In this document: positions 1 to 12,435 of the stretch, one piece after another
How the letters are laid out: each line of letters begins with the position of its first letter
Numbering within the stretch: position 1 is the stretch's first letter
Origin: Apiotrichum sp. Y4204
Taxonomy: Eukaryota > Basidiomycota > Tremellomycetes > Trichosporonales > Trichosporonaceae
Assembly: GCA_025531455.1 (NCBI GenBank)
Contig: JAMYHL010000095.1
Span: 62,001 to 126,000 of the forward strand
DNA length: 64,000 bases
Direction: 5' to 3'
The notes under the pieces: model-generated
What the model was told of the DNA's origin: nothing
Seen by the model: only the letters and a program-made list of their open reading frames with translations
Database searches by the model: none
Position numbers and translations under genes: made by a program

Positions 1-367
1 TTTGGCTCGTCGGACTTGTGTATTGGGATGTTGGACGCCAAGACGCTTGCGGTGAGTCTGCGTGGATACATCGAACTTATGAAATCCAGTCACTGACTCG
101 CAGCCCCTACTCAAGATCCTCCAGGTACACTCGTTCCCGCCGACGGCACTCAAGTTTAACCCGTCGGCGACGCTGCTTGTCTCGGCGAGCGCGGACAACA
201 CGATCCGCACCATTGTCGTCCCGCGGAGCTTTGGAAGTGGTGAGTCTGGTGGAGCCAGACTTGTTTGTGACCCGATCTCACTTTGCTTACACCCAGCGCC
301 ATCGTCGTTTGTCCTCATCATCCTCGCCCTACTCATTCTTATTGCTGCCCTCTTGTTGAGGAAGTAA
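1..367 (+). CDS. Sec12-like ER membrane WD-repeat protein, 3' end only
   Basis: Partial gene running in from the left edge. Exons 1-51, 104-239 and 297-367 join in frame and end at TAA 365-367. The visible part reads as a last WD40 blade (SFPPTALKFNPSATLLVSA, then SADNTIRTIVVP). A strongly hydrophobic segment rich in Leu, Ile and Ala follows and ends RK-stop. A WD40 propeller followed by a C-terminal membrane anchor is the layout of Sec12/PREB, the ER guanine-nucleotide exchange factor that loads Sar1 to start COPII budding. The identification rests on about 85 residues. The alternative is another membrane-anchored WD40 protein. Confidence 0.65.
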
Positions 368-523
368 CGTTTATGCACTGTTAGATGCAAAGATGCCTGT
401 TGTCTTGACTATACTTTATACATCCCGCTGTTCTACGGCAGGTAACTGTTGAATCATCCTTACTTTGTGCTCGGCTAGTTGAGCAGCCGAGTGTTTTCCA
501 ACCAAACTCAAGGGTAGCCAAGC

Positions 524-1854
524 TTATGCCTTGCCCGCGGCAAACTCGGTGATGTAGTCGGCGAGGAGCTGGACGCTCTCCAGCGTGACTGCATTGTACA
601 AGCTAGCGCGGATACCGCCAACAGAGCGGTGTCCCTTGAGCTGGCGGAACCCGCGCTTCTCGGCGCCGGCAAGGAACGCCTTCTCGCGCTCGGCGTCGCC
701 GGCAATCTCAAAGGTGACGTTCATCCAGCTGCGCGCAGCCTTCTCACGGACGACGCAGCGCACCGCACCAGCGGCCTCAGCGGCGTCGAGCGCAGCGTAG
801 AGCACCTCGGCCTTCTTGCGGTTCGTCTCCTCGACGCCCTGGATCCCGCCGCGCTGCTGGAGGAGGTACTCGAGCACGAGGGCCGAGACGTAGATGGGGA
901 ACGTGGGGGGTGTGTTGTACAGCGACCCGTTGTCGGCGAGCGTCTTGTACTCGCTCTGGATGGGGACGGCGGGCACGCCGCCGAGCTTCATGGCCTCGGT
1001 GGTGTCGACGAGCAGATCGCGACGAACAATGACGACGGTAACTCCCGACGGGCCGAGGTTCTTCTGGGCGCCAGCGTAGATGATCGCGTGCTTCTCAATG
1101 TTTGGGATCGGGCGGGAGACAAACGACGACGAGTAGTCGGCCACGATCGGCACGCCAGCGGGCACCTTGTCGAACGGGAAGGCGAACGGCGCGGCCGGGT
1201 CGGCAGGGAACTCGATACCGTTGATCGTCTCGTTTTCGCAGTAGTACACGAACGCGGCGTCGGGAGAAAAGTCGTACGACTCGGGGATAGTCGTAAACTT
1301 GCTCGGCTTGGAGGTGGCCGCGAGGCGAGGTTTCGCAAAGGGCTTGGCGCCTGGAGCCGGGGGGATCGAGAGGCGCTGGCCCTCGGCATACGCCTTGGAC
1401 GACCACGAGCCGGTCACGACGTAGTCGATGCTTGGGGGCGCGTACTCCTCCGCGGACTGGGAGGCGTGCGCCAGACGCCGGGCAGCGAGCACATTAAGAA
1501 GCACAGAGGCAAACTGCGTCGTGCCGCCGCCCTGCGCGAAGAGCACCGCGTGCGTGTCCGGAATCGAGTAGAACTTGCGGAGGTTGGCTGCGGTGAGAAG
1601 AGGCCAAACCAAAACAGAGGGCAGGAGAGTAGCTGCCAAATCACATGCAGCTACCACTTCATCCCGCTCGGCGACTCACCCTCGGCACCCTCGATGATCG
1701 CCTTGAACTCCTTGCCGCGGTGGCTGAGCTCGCACACGCCCATGCCCGTGCCGGCATAGTTGAGCAGGCCCTGCGCGGCCTGCTCGAGCACGGGGGTCGG
1801 CAGCGGCGACGGGCCCGCCGCAAAGTTGTGCACCTGCTCGCGCGAGAGAGACAT
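524..1854 (-). CDS. SER1: Phosphoserine aminotransferase
   Basis: Two exons, 1680-1854 and 524-1587, encode 412 residues (family usually 360-400). The enzyme converts 3-phosphohydroxypyruvate plus glutamate to phosphoserine and 2-oxoglutarate, the second step of serine synthesis from glycolysis; it is cytosolic and PLP-dependent. The protein opens with VHNFAAGPSPLPTPVLEQA, the SerC N-terminal signature. It carries the nucleotide-loop-like AQGGGTTQFA and the PLP-lysine motif AGAQKNLGPSGVTVV, with the Schiff-base lysine near residue 234. The C-terminus GHRSVGGIRASLYNA is also typical. The start is the first ATG, giving MSLSREQ. It is divergent from the BCS1-like gene, sharing a 253-bp intergenic region. 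Confidence 0.95.
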
Positions 1855-2107
1855 TGTGGTTGTGGATAGAGAGGAAAATGGAGATGCGTGAGAGATGTGC
1901 TTTATCTCTGACTTGTTCTTCTTGACGTACTGTACATACATCTCGAGTCGAGATGAGAAACATCGGAACAGCAGCGGAGAGTGCTCCAATCTCCGCACAA
2001 GAACGCGGATCCCACGCGCCAAGAATCCTCATCTCGGCCATCTTTGGGCTTTGATTTCGCGTCGTCCGCCGTGCCAACTGTTGGAATCGCACTCTCCACC
2101 ATCAACA
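1855..2107. promoter_or_regulatory. Divergent promoter between SER1 and the BCS1-like gene
   Basis: These 253 bp separate the two start codons, so both promoters and both 5' leaders must lie here. I see no strong TATA box. The likely transcription start sites cannot be placed from sequence alone. Confidence 0.5.
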
Positions 2108-3841
2108 ATGTTCCGCGCAGCGCCTCCAGCGTCCGCGCCGCCACCGCTCCCGCAGCAGCAGTCGCCAGATGCGGGAGAGCCCGCTGCGGCCGCCATGGCT
2201 GGGCACATCCCGGAGCCTGCGCCTACGCCCCCGCCAGCACCGCCAGCGCCAAAGGCCGAGGAGGAGTCACTGATCTCGAAAGTGATGAAGGACAAGTACG
2301 TGTGCCGCGGGGAACCACGCTGACCGCAGCCCGTACTTTGGCGCCGGTGCCGGCCTCATGGTGCGTTCTTTGCTCTCTGTTCATTTTCTAACAACAGGGA
2401 CTGGGCCTGGTACTAACCGGCCTGCGGCGAGGCGTCAAGCTCGCGTCTCTGGCCGCCCGGCGCCGCATGCTGATCACGCTGGAGATTCCGTCCAAGGACC
2501 GCGCGTACCCGTGGTTTCTGGAGTGGATGGCGGCGCAGGCCGAGGCCGCGCGCGCCGTCCCCGAGGCGGAGCGCGGCATCCGCGGCGCGCTCGCGGGAAA
2601 AGTAAACCAGCTGCCAAGCCACGAGCTCGCTGTCGAGACGACGTACAAGCAGCACGAGAACGGCGCGTCCGAGGCCCTCTTTAACCTTGTCCCCGGCCCG
2701 GGAACGCACTACTTTGCGTACAAGGGCCACTGGTTCCAGGTGAGATAGCTTTTCTACCTTTCCCGTCAGCTGTCCTGCTCACGTTCAGGTCAAACGCGAG
2801 CGCGACGCAAAGCTCATGGACTTGCACAGCGGCACGCCTTGGGAGACGCTCACGCTCACGGGTCTGAGCAGCTCGCGCACGCTGCTCCCGCAGCTGCTCT
2901 CCGAGGCGCGCGAGCTCGCCGAGCAGGGCACAGAGGGCAAGACGGTGGTGTACACTGCGTGGGGCGTTGAGTGGCGGCCATTCGGGAAACCCCGCCCGCG
3001 GCGCGAGATGGGCAGCGTCGTGCTTGCCGCCGGTGTCGCCGAGCGCATCGAGACGGATCTGCGCGCCTTCCTCGCCCGCCACAAGTGGTATGCCGAGCGC
3101 GGTAAGTCACCAAGCGTGCGTGAATAATCGAGCTAACTGATAGGCATCCCGTATCGCCGCGGATACATGCTCACTGGTCCGCCGGGGAGCGGCAAGACGT
3201 CGTTTATCCAGGCGCTGGCGGGCTCGCTCGGGTACAACATCTGCCTGCTTAACCTCGCCGAGCGGGGGCTCACGGACGACAAGCTCAACCACCTGCTTGG
3301 GCTCGTCCCGGACCGCAGCTTTGTGCTCCTCGAAGACGTCGATTCGGCATTCACGCGCCGTGTCCAGACGAGCGAGGACGGGTTCAAGTCGAGCGTCACC
3401 TTTAGCGGGCTGCTGAACGCCCTCGACGGCGTCGCGTCCTCCGAGGAGCGGGTCATTTTCATGACCACCAACCATGTCGAGCGCCTCGATCCCGCACTTA
3501 TCCGTCCCGGTCGCGTGGATATCAATGAGAAGCTCGACGACGCGGTCGGCGAGCAGGCCAAACGTCTGTTTGTCAAGTTTTACGCGCGCTCGGACGATGC
3601 AGAATCGCCAGAGGTCGCGGAAGCCGACGCCTCGACAGAACCGAATCCGCTTCTTCGCGATGAGCCGCTCGCCCCTGGCGAGGTCGAGCGCCTCGGCGAC
3701 GAGGTTGCGCGGATTGTGGATGCCGCGCGGAAGGAGGGCCGTACAGCATCCATGGCCAGTCTGCAAGGCCACTTTATTCGCCACGGTGCAAGGCAGAGCG
3801 TCGATGGCATTGACGCGCTGTGCAAAGTCCACCACCGTTAG
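2108..3841 (+). CDS. BCS1: BCS1-like mitochondrial AAA chaperone
   Basis: Five exons (2108-2295, 2330-2360, 2398-2739, 2789-3101, 3144-3841) give 523 residues. Bcs1 is an inner-membrane AAA ATPase that moves the folded Rieske Fe-S protein across the membrane for complex III assembly. A Pro/Ala-rich N-terminus of about 60 residues is followed by [17 protein letters not shown], a membrane segment at about 63-85, and a basic stretch. The BCS1-specific domain follows ([18 protein letters not shown]). The AAA domain has Walker A GPPGSGKT near 302, Walker [11 protein letters not shown], and the second region of homology ending ALIRPGRVD. Fungi can carry several BCS1 paralogues, so true orthology to yeast Bcs1 is likely but not shown. 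Confidence 0.9.
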
Positions 3842-4111
3842 ACATAGAAGAATCGCATTGCTCATAGCTCACATCCTGTCATTGCCATTGTACACTACCA
3901 TGCACCCCTCTTGCGCTGCGCCAAAACCATTAGCCATGCATGTTGGCCGTATCCTACAAAAGCAAACCAAAGGAGAGAGACATATTATACAAACACACGG
4001 CGCTCTACGGTGCGTTGGATCTGGCGTGTGCGCGCCACTGTATTCTCTGGACTACGTCGAGTCCCTCTACACTCTTCCCTCCAAACCCCAACCCTTCACT
4101 CTCCTCCCCGC

Positions 4112-7100
4112 CTAGATATAGTTGTTGTTTTGGTAGCCGCCATACTGGTTGCCATGGTTGCCGTGGTTGACGTGATTCCCACCGTAGGGCGGCGCGTTGT
4201 AGTGGTTGCTGTTTCTTGAGCCCTGGCGATACACGTTTCCGCCTGGCATCATATCTTGAGGGTAGTGTCCCGAGGTCTGCGGGGTCGGGAAGACGGCGCT
4301 GTGGTTTTGTTGCTGCATGTGCGCAAACTGGTTGTACACGGGGGCACCACCACCGCCGCCGCCGCCACCACCGTTTGCGCCGCCGCCACCACCACCAAAG
4401 TTGTGCGTGCTGGCCGAGGAGATACTCGCCCGGTCCGCTGCCACTGGGTAGTTGCCCCCATCGTACCCGCTGTAGCCTCCATATCCACCATAGTCGTGGA
4501 TCGATCCGCCGCCCATGCTCGTGCGGTGGTTGAGCGGCGCTGGTGGGAAGTAGTTGGGGTCCTGCGTATACACCGGGTTCAGGAGCGGGTTGTTGAGCAG
4601 CAATGTCGGCGTTAGCTCATAGATGTGCTGTCCTATGCCGCGCGTGCGCCGCGAGTCGTCCGTCCGCTTGCAGATGTGTATGCGCGGCTCCTGCGACGTG
4701 ACCTCATCGCCCCAACCCCTGTGACGTTAGTATAGGTTCTTGTAAGCGCTGTTGGATACTCACTTTGGCCCTGGGCTGTCGTTGTACTGGCGCGCCTGGC
4801 CGCCGGTGCCGTCCCACGTACAGCGGATGTCGCTGCCAGTGTAGATCTGCAGAAGCTTGGCGGAATCGATGTGGCGTATCTCGATAAACGACGGCGAGAT
4901 GAGCAGGAGGTACGGCGGGTGGAAGGCAACGCTCTCGGGCTGTCCCTCCCATTCGATCGCCTGGATGGTGCGATTGGGCTCGCCGTGTCTTCTGTCAGCG
5001 ATGCCTTATAGCAGCAACTCACCGGTCGACGTAGATGCCAAACGTGTCGTAGCACAACAGGAACTCTGAATCGGTCGAGCGGAACATGGCGAGCGGCTTG
5101 GCGTTTTCGCACTGCCGCGCGAGCTCCGCAAGCATTGGCTTCTCGCGCACCTTGACGGGATCGAAGATGGGGATGGCTCCGCCCTTGAGGTCCGTGAGAT
5201 CCATGATCTCGAAGCCCTTTGCACACACGATCGCGAGCTTGGCCTTGAGGAAGTGCACGTGTACGGCCTCGGTAGGGATGAAAAAGTCCTTGTACACCCG
5301 GAACCACTCCGAACGCGTGGACAACAGAGAGCCGAATCCACGACGCTGGCGGCTGTCTTGGGGCTCGCGGTTGAGAATTGGCTCCAGAACGCGGAAAACA
5401 GAGTCGAGCTGGTGTAAGCGGTGATAAGAACAGGAACACTCACTCCCTTGCGCTTCATGTACAGCACGAGCGTGCGTCCCGATATCTGGCCGACACAGAA
5501 GAAGACAATGTCACGCACACCACTGAGACGCTGTGGTGCGGAACGGACCTGCGGCGAGGCTGCCGTAGGCACCAGTGCCTCGAGGTGGTACGCGAGCAGA
5601 CTCTTGTCTGCCAGCACAAGGAATATGCCAAACTCTTCGAGTACGGCGATTTGGGTGACGCTCCGCACGTGCAGCACCTTGCGCAGCGACGACGGTGCGT
5701 GGCGCACACCAATCCATACGCCCTGCTCGCATCCGACAGCGACAAGCGAACGCCTGTCGGGCGTCACTGATAGTCAGCATGACGTTAACACCGTATGACT
5801 CACTGAATGGCACGGAGCATGTCACACGGCCAGTGTAGTCGTCCGTGTTGGCAGGCACACCATATCCAGGCGCCTGGTAGAAGGTGTCGAGACTCAGCGG
5901 CGTCATCTCGAACACCTTGCCAGCGTCATTGACCTCATCGCGGAGGACCTTTGCGTGCCTGAGCTTTTCCTCCCACTCCGAGCGAGCGGCGGCCGAATCG
6001 GTCCAGAGGGTGTACTGTCCACTGAGCTGCCCCTGGCCGATAAAGCTGTACGTGAAGGGGTACACTGTACGCGAGTCGGACACGGTCGTTGCCTCCTCCT
6101 GGTTGCCACCACCACCGCCGCCAGCACCACGGATCGTCTTCAGCAGACCGAGTGAGCGGTTCTGCGCCGGTTCGGTGAACGTGCCGAGCTTGAAGAGCTC
6201 AAGCGGGATGGGACGGCGGTTTATAGTATACCGCAAGGGAGCGTCCTTGACCTTCGACTTTATCACCTTGACAAGAACAAAGTAGTTGTCGAAAAGCAGC
6301 AGGTGCAACTCCGACCAGGCACCAGAGATGGTACCTTCAGGCTGGCGGTAGACCTTGCCCTTGTGGATGAGCTCGCGCATGGGGTTGAGCAGGTCGAGGT
6401 CCTTGACCGCGCGCTTGCCAAACTTGCCGCCGTCCAGAGTCGTCTTGAACTGCCACAATTCGACCTTGGCCGTGTTGACCGCAACACCCTTCTGTCCTGC
6501 CTTGGCCAGATTGTCGATGAGGTCGATAATCTGTGGGATACACTCAATGTCTGGATGGTCGGGCGGACCGACGGCCTTCTGCAGCTTGAGAATCTCCTTG
6601 AGCAGCAACGGATAACGAACAAGACGTGGGATGGGACGACTGATATAGTGGTCAATGTCCTGGCGCTTTGAAATGGGATTCCGACGGCATTCCTGGAGGA
6701 ACGCTGCAAAGGCGGGGTTTCGCATCTTCTCCTCCAGGATCTTGGCCTTGGCAATGGGGTAGTGCGGCATGTACTCCAGGTACGCCTCGTGCCAGTTGAG
6801 CGCGGCATCAAGGACAATATCCGAGATCATGCCGAAGTGCGGGTGCTGCTCAATCTGGCGTTCCTGCAGGGCCTCCAGCAATCGCGAGTGCACTTCGATC
6901 AGGGAGCGGTAGTTATGGAACGCGTCGTCGATAAAGATATCCAGCCGGGACCGGTCGACAATGGGGTTGTCCGCGTTACGAAGCGGCTCGACGAACACGG
7001 TGTCTATTGCCTCGAGATCCGCCACGTAATCCATCTCACCCTTGATCAGCTCCCAGATGACCATCTGACGTTTGAGCTCCTTCTTCTCCATCACGCTGAG

Positions 7101-10100
7101 GACGCTGGCGGGCACAATTGACTCGTAGGCGAGGTCGGAATTCGGTCCACGGCCCTTGGAAGCCTGGAAAAGCTTGAGCTGGGCAATGTAAGAGATGTTC
7201 TGAATGGACGAGAGCGACTCGTTGAGGAAGTCGTAGTCTGGGTCGTCGGCACTTGTCGCCTTGAGAATCTGCTCGAGCGCTGGGGGATACCGCTGCAAGT
7301 GCGTAGCCGGCCGCTTGAGAAGGTAGCGCAGATCACCACGGCGGTCGCCGTTGTGCGAGACGCGCTGCAGCCACGCCGCAAACCTGGAGTTCTCTTCCAC
7401 TGTCGTTGTAAGCAACTGGTCGGCGTGGGACAGATTGTCCATGTACTCGGGGTACAGGCTGCGGAAGTCGGTGGCGGCCTCGAGGAGGATATCGCCCACG
7501 GTGACGATGAGTGGCGACTGCTCACGCAGCCGGATAGCAAAGTTGTCAATAAGTCTGCGCGAGGCGCGCCGGATCTCGGTAACGTTGCCAAAGAGCTGCT
7601 GCACAAAGTGTTCGAGACGGTGGTAAGGCTCGATGACTGGGGGATGGGCGGAGAGAAGCGGGGTGATAAAGACAGACTCGAGGGCACCGAGGTCAGCCTC
7701 GTACCGCTCCTCTTCGAGGATCGCTTGGCGTATGAGGGTCTGACGCGTGCGCTGCTGCTCAGTGAGCTCGGCGAGAATGACGGGGTCAACGTCCTCTGTC
7801 CAATCTGTCTCATTCTTCACCATCGGGGCGCGCGAGGACGCAGAGTCCTCCTCGATGTTCGTCAGGAAGGCGCTGGGCGGCGTCTTCCACGGACAGCGAG
7901 GGGCGTAACACCTCTTGTCCCCGGGGCAGCTGGGCGAGTAGCACTTTGTTGCCATGGTGAGCACACCACTCGGGAGTGGGACAGCAATAGGGCCCGTACC
8001 GCCCTCCATCTCGTTCATAAAGTTGAAGACGACATCGGATGAATCCCGGATCGGCTTGTCGTCCCAGTCCACCTCCATCACCCACAGCTGCGATTGCAGC
8101 GAACGTGCGGTGATGAGCGCAAAGCGGCGGTCCTGGGGATCCTCGCGCGTGAACGATGGCAGAAACGACTGTATGGTGGTCTGCACGTTAGGCCATGGCA
8201 CTGCACTGATCCTTGTACTCTACTCACAACCAAGTCGCGGCCCGTAAAAGTGCCGACCCATGTGATGCCGCCCTTGACGTGGTGGCCACGGACCACCCGG
8301 TCACGGAGCTGCACGGCTGTTTCGCTGAGGAATGCAGGGTTGAAGAAGCGAATCTCGTTGACCTCTTCCTCAATGTCGTGGTCCTCGCTAGCGGAGTCCT
8401 CGTACTCGTCATACACGCCGTCCTCCTCGTAGTAGCCGTCCTGCTCCTGTGACTGGTGCAGGAGAAGTTTGGTCTGCACCCAGCGCGAGTTGGACTGCTC
8501 TGCCCATTCTGTGTCAGGTGCGCCGGGATGGGACGAGGAGCCGGCATGCATCCCCACGGGCGTGTCGTCATGAATGTTATGGTCGAGCATGAGCTGCGTG
8601 GGAGGTTCACTGTCCACGGTGTCTCCCCGTTGCAGAGGGCGCGTGGGTCCAGCGCGTGGTGTCGATGGGAATCCGTCAAAGGAGGAAGCCGAGACAGTGC
8701 GTGACCGGGTGTCGAATACGTCGAGCTGGTCGCGATCGGGCGCCCCCGACTGTCCAGAATGGGAACCGTCAAAATGAGGGAGATACCCGTTGGAAGCAGA
8801 GGGGGTGCGGTCGCCGCTGCCGGATGGGTAGGCGGCGGACACAAAGGGCCGCTGGGGAACGGAGATGTGCGGCGGCTCGTCGCGCTCAGGTCGGTAGTCG
8901 TACTGTTGCGGCTGCGGCGGCGGCAGTGGCGGCTGGTATCGGTTTTGCTGAGGTGGCTGTGGCTTCTGGGCTGGCTCGTTCGGTGGGGCGGAAACCTGCT
9001 CCATGGGCGACGACTCTCGATAGTCCGGGGACGGCTGACGATGATCGAGCATGTCCTTGCGGTAACTATGCTGGCTGGACAAGGAGGTGTTGGGGGTGAG
9101 CGAGGGAGTCGTCTGGTTGGCAAAGAATGATTCCCCAGTGGCAGTGGTGTGCTGGGTCGAGGACGTGTAGCTGCGCTGCACGTCTGGCTGTTGGTCCTGC
9201 ATGGCATGCTGTGCTGCCGAAGGAGGCGCGTTCAGCAGGGGTCCGGGTGCAGGAGGCTCGTACGCAGGCGTAGGCCTCGGTGCTGGGGCAGGGGGCGCGT
9301 TGGCAGGGGCAAGGGCCACAGGCGAAGGAGTCATGTTGGGGGGGATGTTGGACGAGCCATGCTCAGAGTACGAGTGGGGCGGGCGCGGGGGAACGACAGG
9401 CGGTGTGGGGAGTGCGCGCCGTCGCTGCGGCGTCGTCGGGGACGCGGGGAGGGGAGATGACGGCTGGTTGAGGCCACCTAGCGCAGCGCCAGGCGGAGGG
9501 AGGGCCGGTAGAGCGCGTCCGCCCGCGAGCGAGGCCCCACCGCCGCGGGAATCGTGCGCCGACATCAATCGCTCCGGCTGCTGGGGTTGCCTACCGTGCA
9601 CGGGCGTCTGCATGGTCATGGGGCTGTCGTACGTCGCCGGGGCGTTGGTGTGCAATGACGGGTTGTCAAAACTCGGCCGCGTGTCGTAGACTGGCGGCAA
9701 GCTGTGGCTGTCGTACGCCGATGCGCTGCCGCTGGGGATGTGCTGCTGGTGGTGGTCGTATGATTGTGCACGCGCAGTGTGACCCTGGTGATTGTTGTCC
9801 TTGGGGAGGTTGACGGACGGGGATCTGGCGCGATCATACGAGCTGCGCGGCTGGGGCGACGGTGTGGAGAGAGACGGGGTCGGGACCGACGCGGCGGGCA
9901 TTTTGTGATGCATGTGCTGCTCGTAGCTGGGATACCCCGTCTTGGGCGGGACCTGTGGGGGCTGGGATGGGAAGTATCCGGATGGCGAGGGGATGGGAGG
10001 CGACGAGGAGGGTGGCCCGCTCGACTTCATCCGGCCGGAGTGGGAGCGGTACGGCGGCGCGCCCATGTGCGGGTCACTTGCTCCCGGCGGCGGGCCATAC

Positions 10101-10279
10101 ATTGGAGACGACGACGAGGATGCTGACGACTGGTGAGGATGGAGAGACGCCGAGGAGGACGAGTAGCCGTGACTGGGAATCGACGGGTCCAGTGCGCCGG
10201 GTGGGAGTGTCGAGCCAAACTCGAAGCTGCGAATGTCGGCCAGCGGCGAAGGAGTGCGGTCCGCCGGCGGCTGGTGCAT
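4112..10279 (-). CDS. ROM2: Rho1 guanine-nucleotide exchange factor, Rom1/Rom2 type (DEP, DH, DH, PH, CNH)
   Basis: Six exons (8228-10279, 5804-8180, 5444-5766, 5023-5408, 4764-4991, 4112-4718) encode 1,990 residues. Rom-type GEFs activate Rho1 at the plasma membrane for cell-wall integrity and polarity. The first 600 residues are disordered and rich in Pro, Ser and Gln. A DEP domain (from EIRFFNPAFLSETAVQLRD) spans about 650-750. Four cysteines follow at about 764, 769, 775 and 780. A first DH-like domain (about 832-1020) has EEERYEADLGALESVF and LQRYPPALEQILK. A second DH (about 1055-1250) has GEMDYVADLEAIDTVFV and RLVRYPLLLKEILK. A PH domain comes next, then a CNH domain over the short exons (for example YLLLISPSFIEIR). 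The tail after CNH is rich in Gly, Asn, His and Tyr. All splice junctions keep frame. Two DH copies are unusual compared with yeast Rom2. Confidence 0.93.
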
Positions 10280-10619
10280 GGTGGTGGCTATGCGCGGTGC
10301 GCTATGCGTGCGCCGTGGCCGATGAAGCGGGGTAGATGGGGAAAGGGAAGGGACTGTCGGTCGGTTGCCTGTTGTTGATCTGTTTCGTGTCGTATCGGGT
10401 GTTGTGAGAGAGTGGAGATGAGAGAGAGAGAGAGAGATGAGAGAGATGAGAAGAGTGTGGAGAGGGAGTGCTTGGCGCCAGGCGAGGGGGGTTCTGGGAC
10501 AGCTGATGACGATTACAGCTCAACCGAGTTGGGCGCCCTTTCGAATGGAGAATGAAAGGAAAAGGAGATGCGTAACGGAGGGAGCGAGCGATGGGGAGTG
10601 AGTATACCAGTCCGACGGC

Positions 10620-10620
10620 A

Positions 10621-10657
<37 letters not shown>

Positions 10658-10662
10658 TGATA
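10620..10662. repeat. GAC/GTC trinucleotide microsatellite
   Basis: About twelve uninterrupted GAC units followed by GATGAT. It lies about 340 bp upstream of the Rho GEF start codon on its template side, so it would read as GTC repeats in a GEF leader transcript. Flanking GA/CT-rich tracts make the whole leader low-complexity. Confidence 0.85.
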
Positions 10663-12290
10663 TGGATGGGGTAGAGAGAGACACGGAGAGCTAGAGAGAG
10701 CGAGGGAGAGAGAACACGCTTTCCCAATACAATTCACTGGTGGTAATCCCATACAACAGGGGTTCCGCCTCCCCAGGCCCAAAAAAAGGGTATCATCCAT
10801 AAACACACACCAGTACCAATCTCCAGCACAGCTCACCCACCACTCCCGATGCATAGATTATAGACTGCATTTCACCAGCACCGGCCACCCCCTTTTGCCA
10901 TCATTTGTCGTCGTCGTCGCAGTCGTTGTGGATGAACAAGAGAGAGAGGAATAAGATGATGAATCCTGATGCTGTGCCAATGCGCGACGCTCCGGGGTTG
11001 GCGTGTGTCCGTGTCCCTTTCCGCTCCTCCTCCTTTGCTCACCCTGGCTGTGGCGCATTCTTCAATCGACCCCACTTTTCTCTTTAAATCCTCAAACAAC
11101 CTCTGCCGCACAGAATAAACTCTCTGGGGCTCAACACATAGAAGGAGTCGATGCACATACTCCTCGCCGTGAAGATCGAAAGCAAGGACACACAGCAGAG
11201 TGCGAGTGCGCGTGTGTGAGCCAATTGGTGCGCGAGCCAGTGCGGAGATCTCACTTAGCATACCTCTGCGACAGCCGCCTGGTTTCTAGTTGTTTAACTC
11301 TGGGCTCTGCAACTGATGTTTCGCACAGACAGCACTTTGCCTGACCCCCGGGGGGGGGGGGCCGAAAGGCAACACCTGGGGAGTGAGTAAGAAAGCACCC
11401 CCACAATGGATACAGGAGATGCAGGACAGGGCAAGCCGGACAGGATTCAACATTGACCTGCGACGTACGGAGTAGCTGTCTGCCCTCAATGACAAGGTTT
11501 TCTTCCATCGTTCCCGGAACTTCTGGCCGCCCAACCACCTACACCGCCTTGTCTCGCCTTGCCGGTCTAGATCTGGCCATGCCAGAGCATTATGCGATAT
11601 GCGATATAGGCACGCAGTTCATCGTGCACGAGTGCGCAGTGCAGCACGCACATTGCCATCCAGCATGTGCTCCACACCGGCTGAGCTCCATAGGTGATAG
11701 GAGCCAATGACACGCAGCAGATGCGGGGTCCTCGCCATACCCCGGCCCAAGGGAAGGGAGCAGCCTGATGCCGGCATCCGAGCCGCTCTCCGGTCGTGGA
11801 AGCGCGACGCTCGCCTAGATCCAGATTTCATCGGCGCGTGGCGCTGTAGTCTGGACTGCGATCGTAGTAAAGGGGTCCAGAGGTGTGGGACACCTCCGTC
11901 TGTCGGCAAGGTCTGGAGAAAGAGAGTATCTAGAACAGGAGAAGACATGGAATACAGCGTGGGGTGTTCTGCGGAGAACAGGGTGTTGCGGCTGTGGAGC
12001 TGGTGCAGAGTTGAGAGTACATGATCCAGATCCACTCTCTCGGGCCAGATGGGGGAGTGTGGCCTTTTGGTTGGTCCCCCTCGTGTCTGGCGTCGCCGCG
12101 TCTGGAGACTTCAGATCCATGTCTCCGTCCGAGTTACGCGTTCCGCCAGGCTCAAACTGTCAGATCTCTGATTTCTCACTCTCCTGCACCTCGACCCCGA
12201 TTCCCCCGCGCGTTCGATGTTTTCTGGCTCCGAAAGCGAGCCCGCACCTCCCATAGTTATGCGATCTCGACCGTGTGCAAGGATTGGACC

Positions 12291-12406
12291 TGATCGCCAG
12301 ATCAGCAATGATCAGCAACCAGCTGATCCACAGATCAGCACAGCACAGATCGCCGCCAGAAGCAGTCCAGAAGCAGCGCAGATCGCTCCCAGAAGCGCAG
12401 ATCACG
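12291..12406. repeat. GATC-rich cluster with four GCTGATC motifs
   Basis: Eight GATC tetramers occur in about 115 bp, four of them inside GCTGATC or its complement GATCAGC. Degenerate CAGAAGCAG/CAGATCGC copies lie between them, as in a decaying tandem array. It lies 180-300 bp upstream of the SMN start. A similar cluster lies at 37231-37444. Confidence 0.6.
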
Positions 12407-12435
12407 AGGGGCGCAGGAACTAGAGGTGTTGATCC

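Noticed and set aside
629..1759. 376-codon open frame on the plus strand
   Set aside because: Lies antisense to SER1, whose protein is unmistakable; the frame is a by-product of GC-rich codon use.
10302..10727. 141-codon minus-strand frame with a polyvaline run upstream of the Rho GEF
   Set aside because: The valines come from the GTC microsatellite and the rest from CT tracts; no evidence of a real product.
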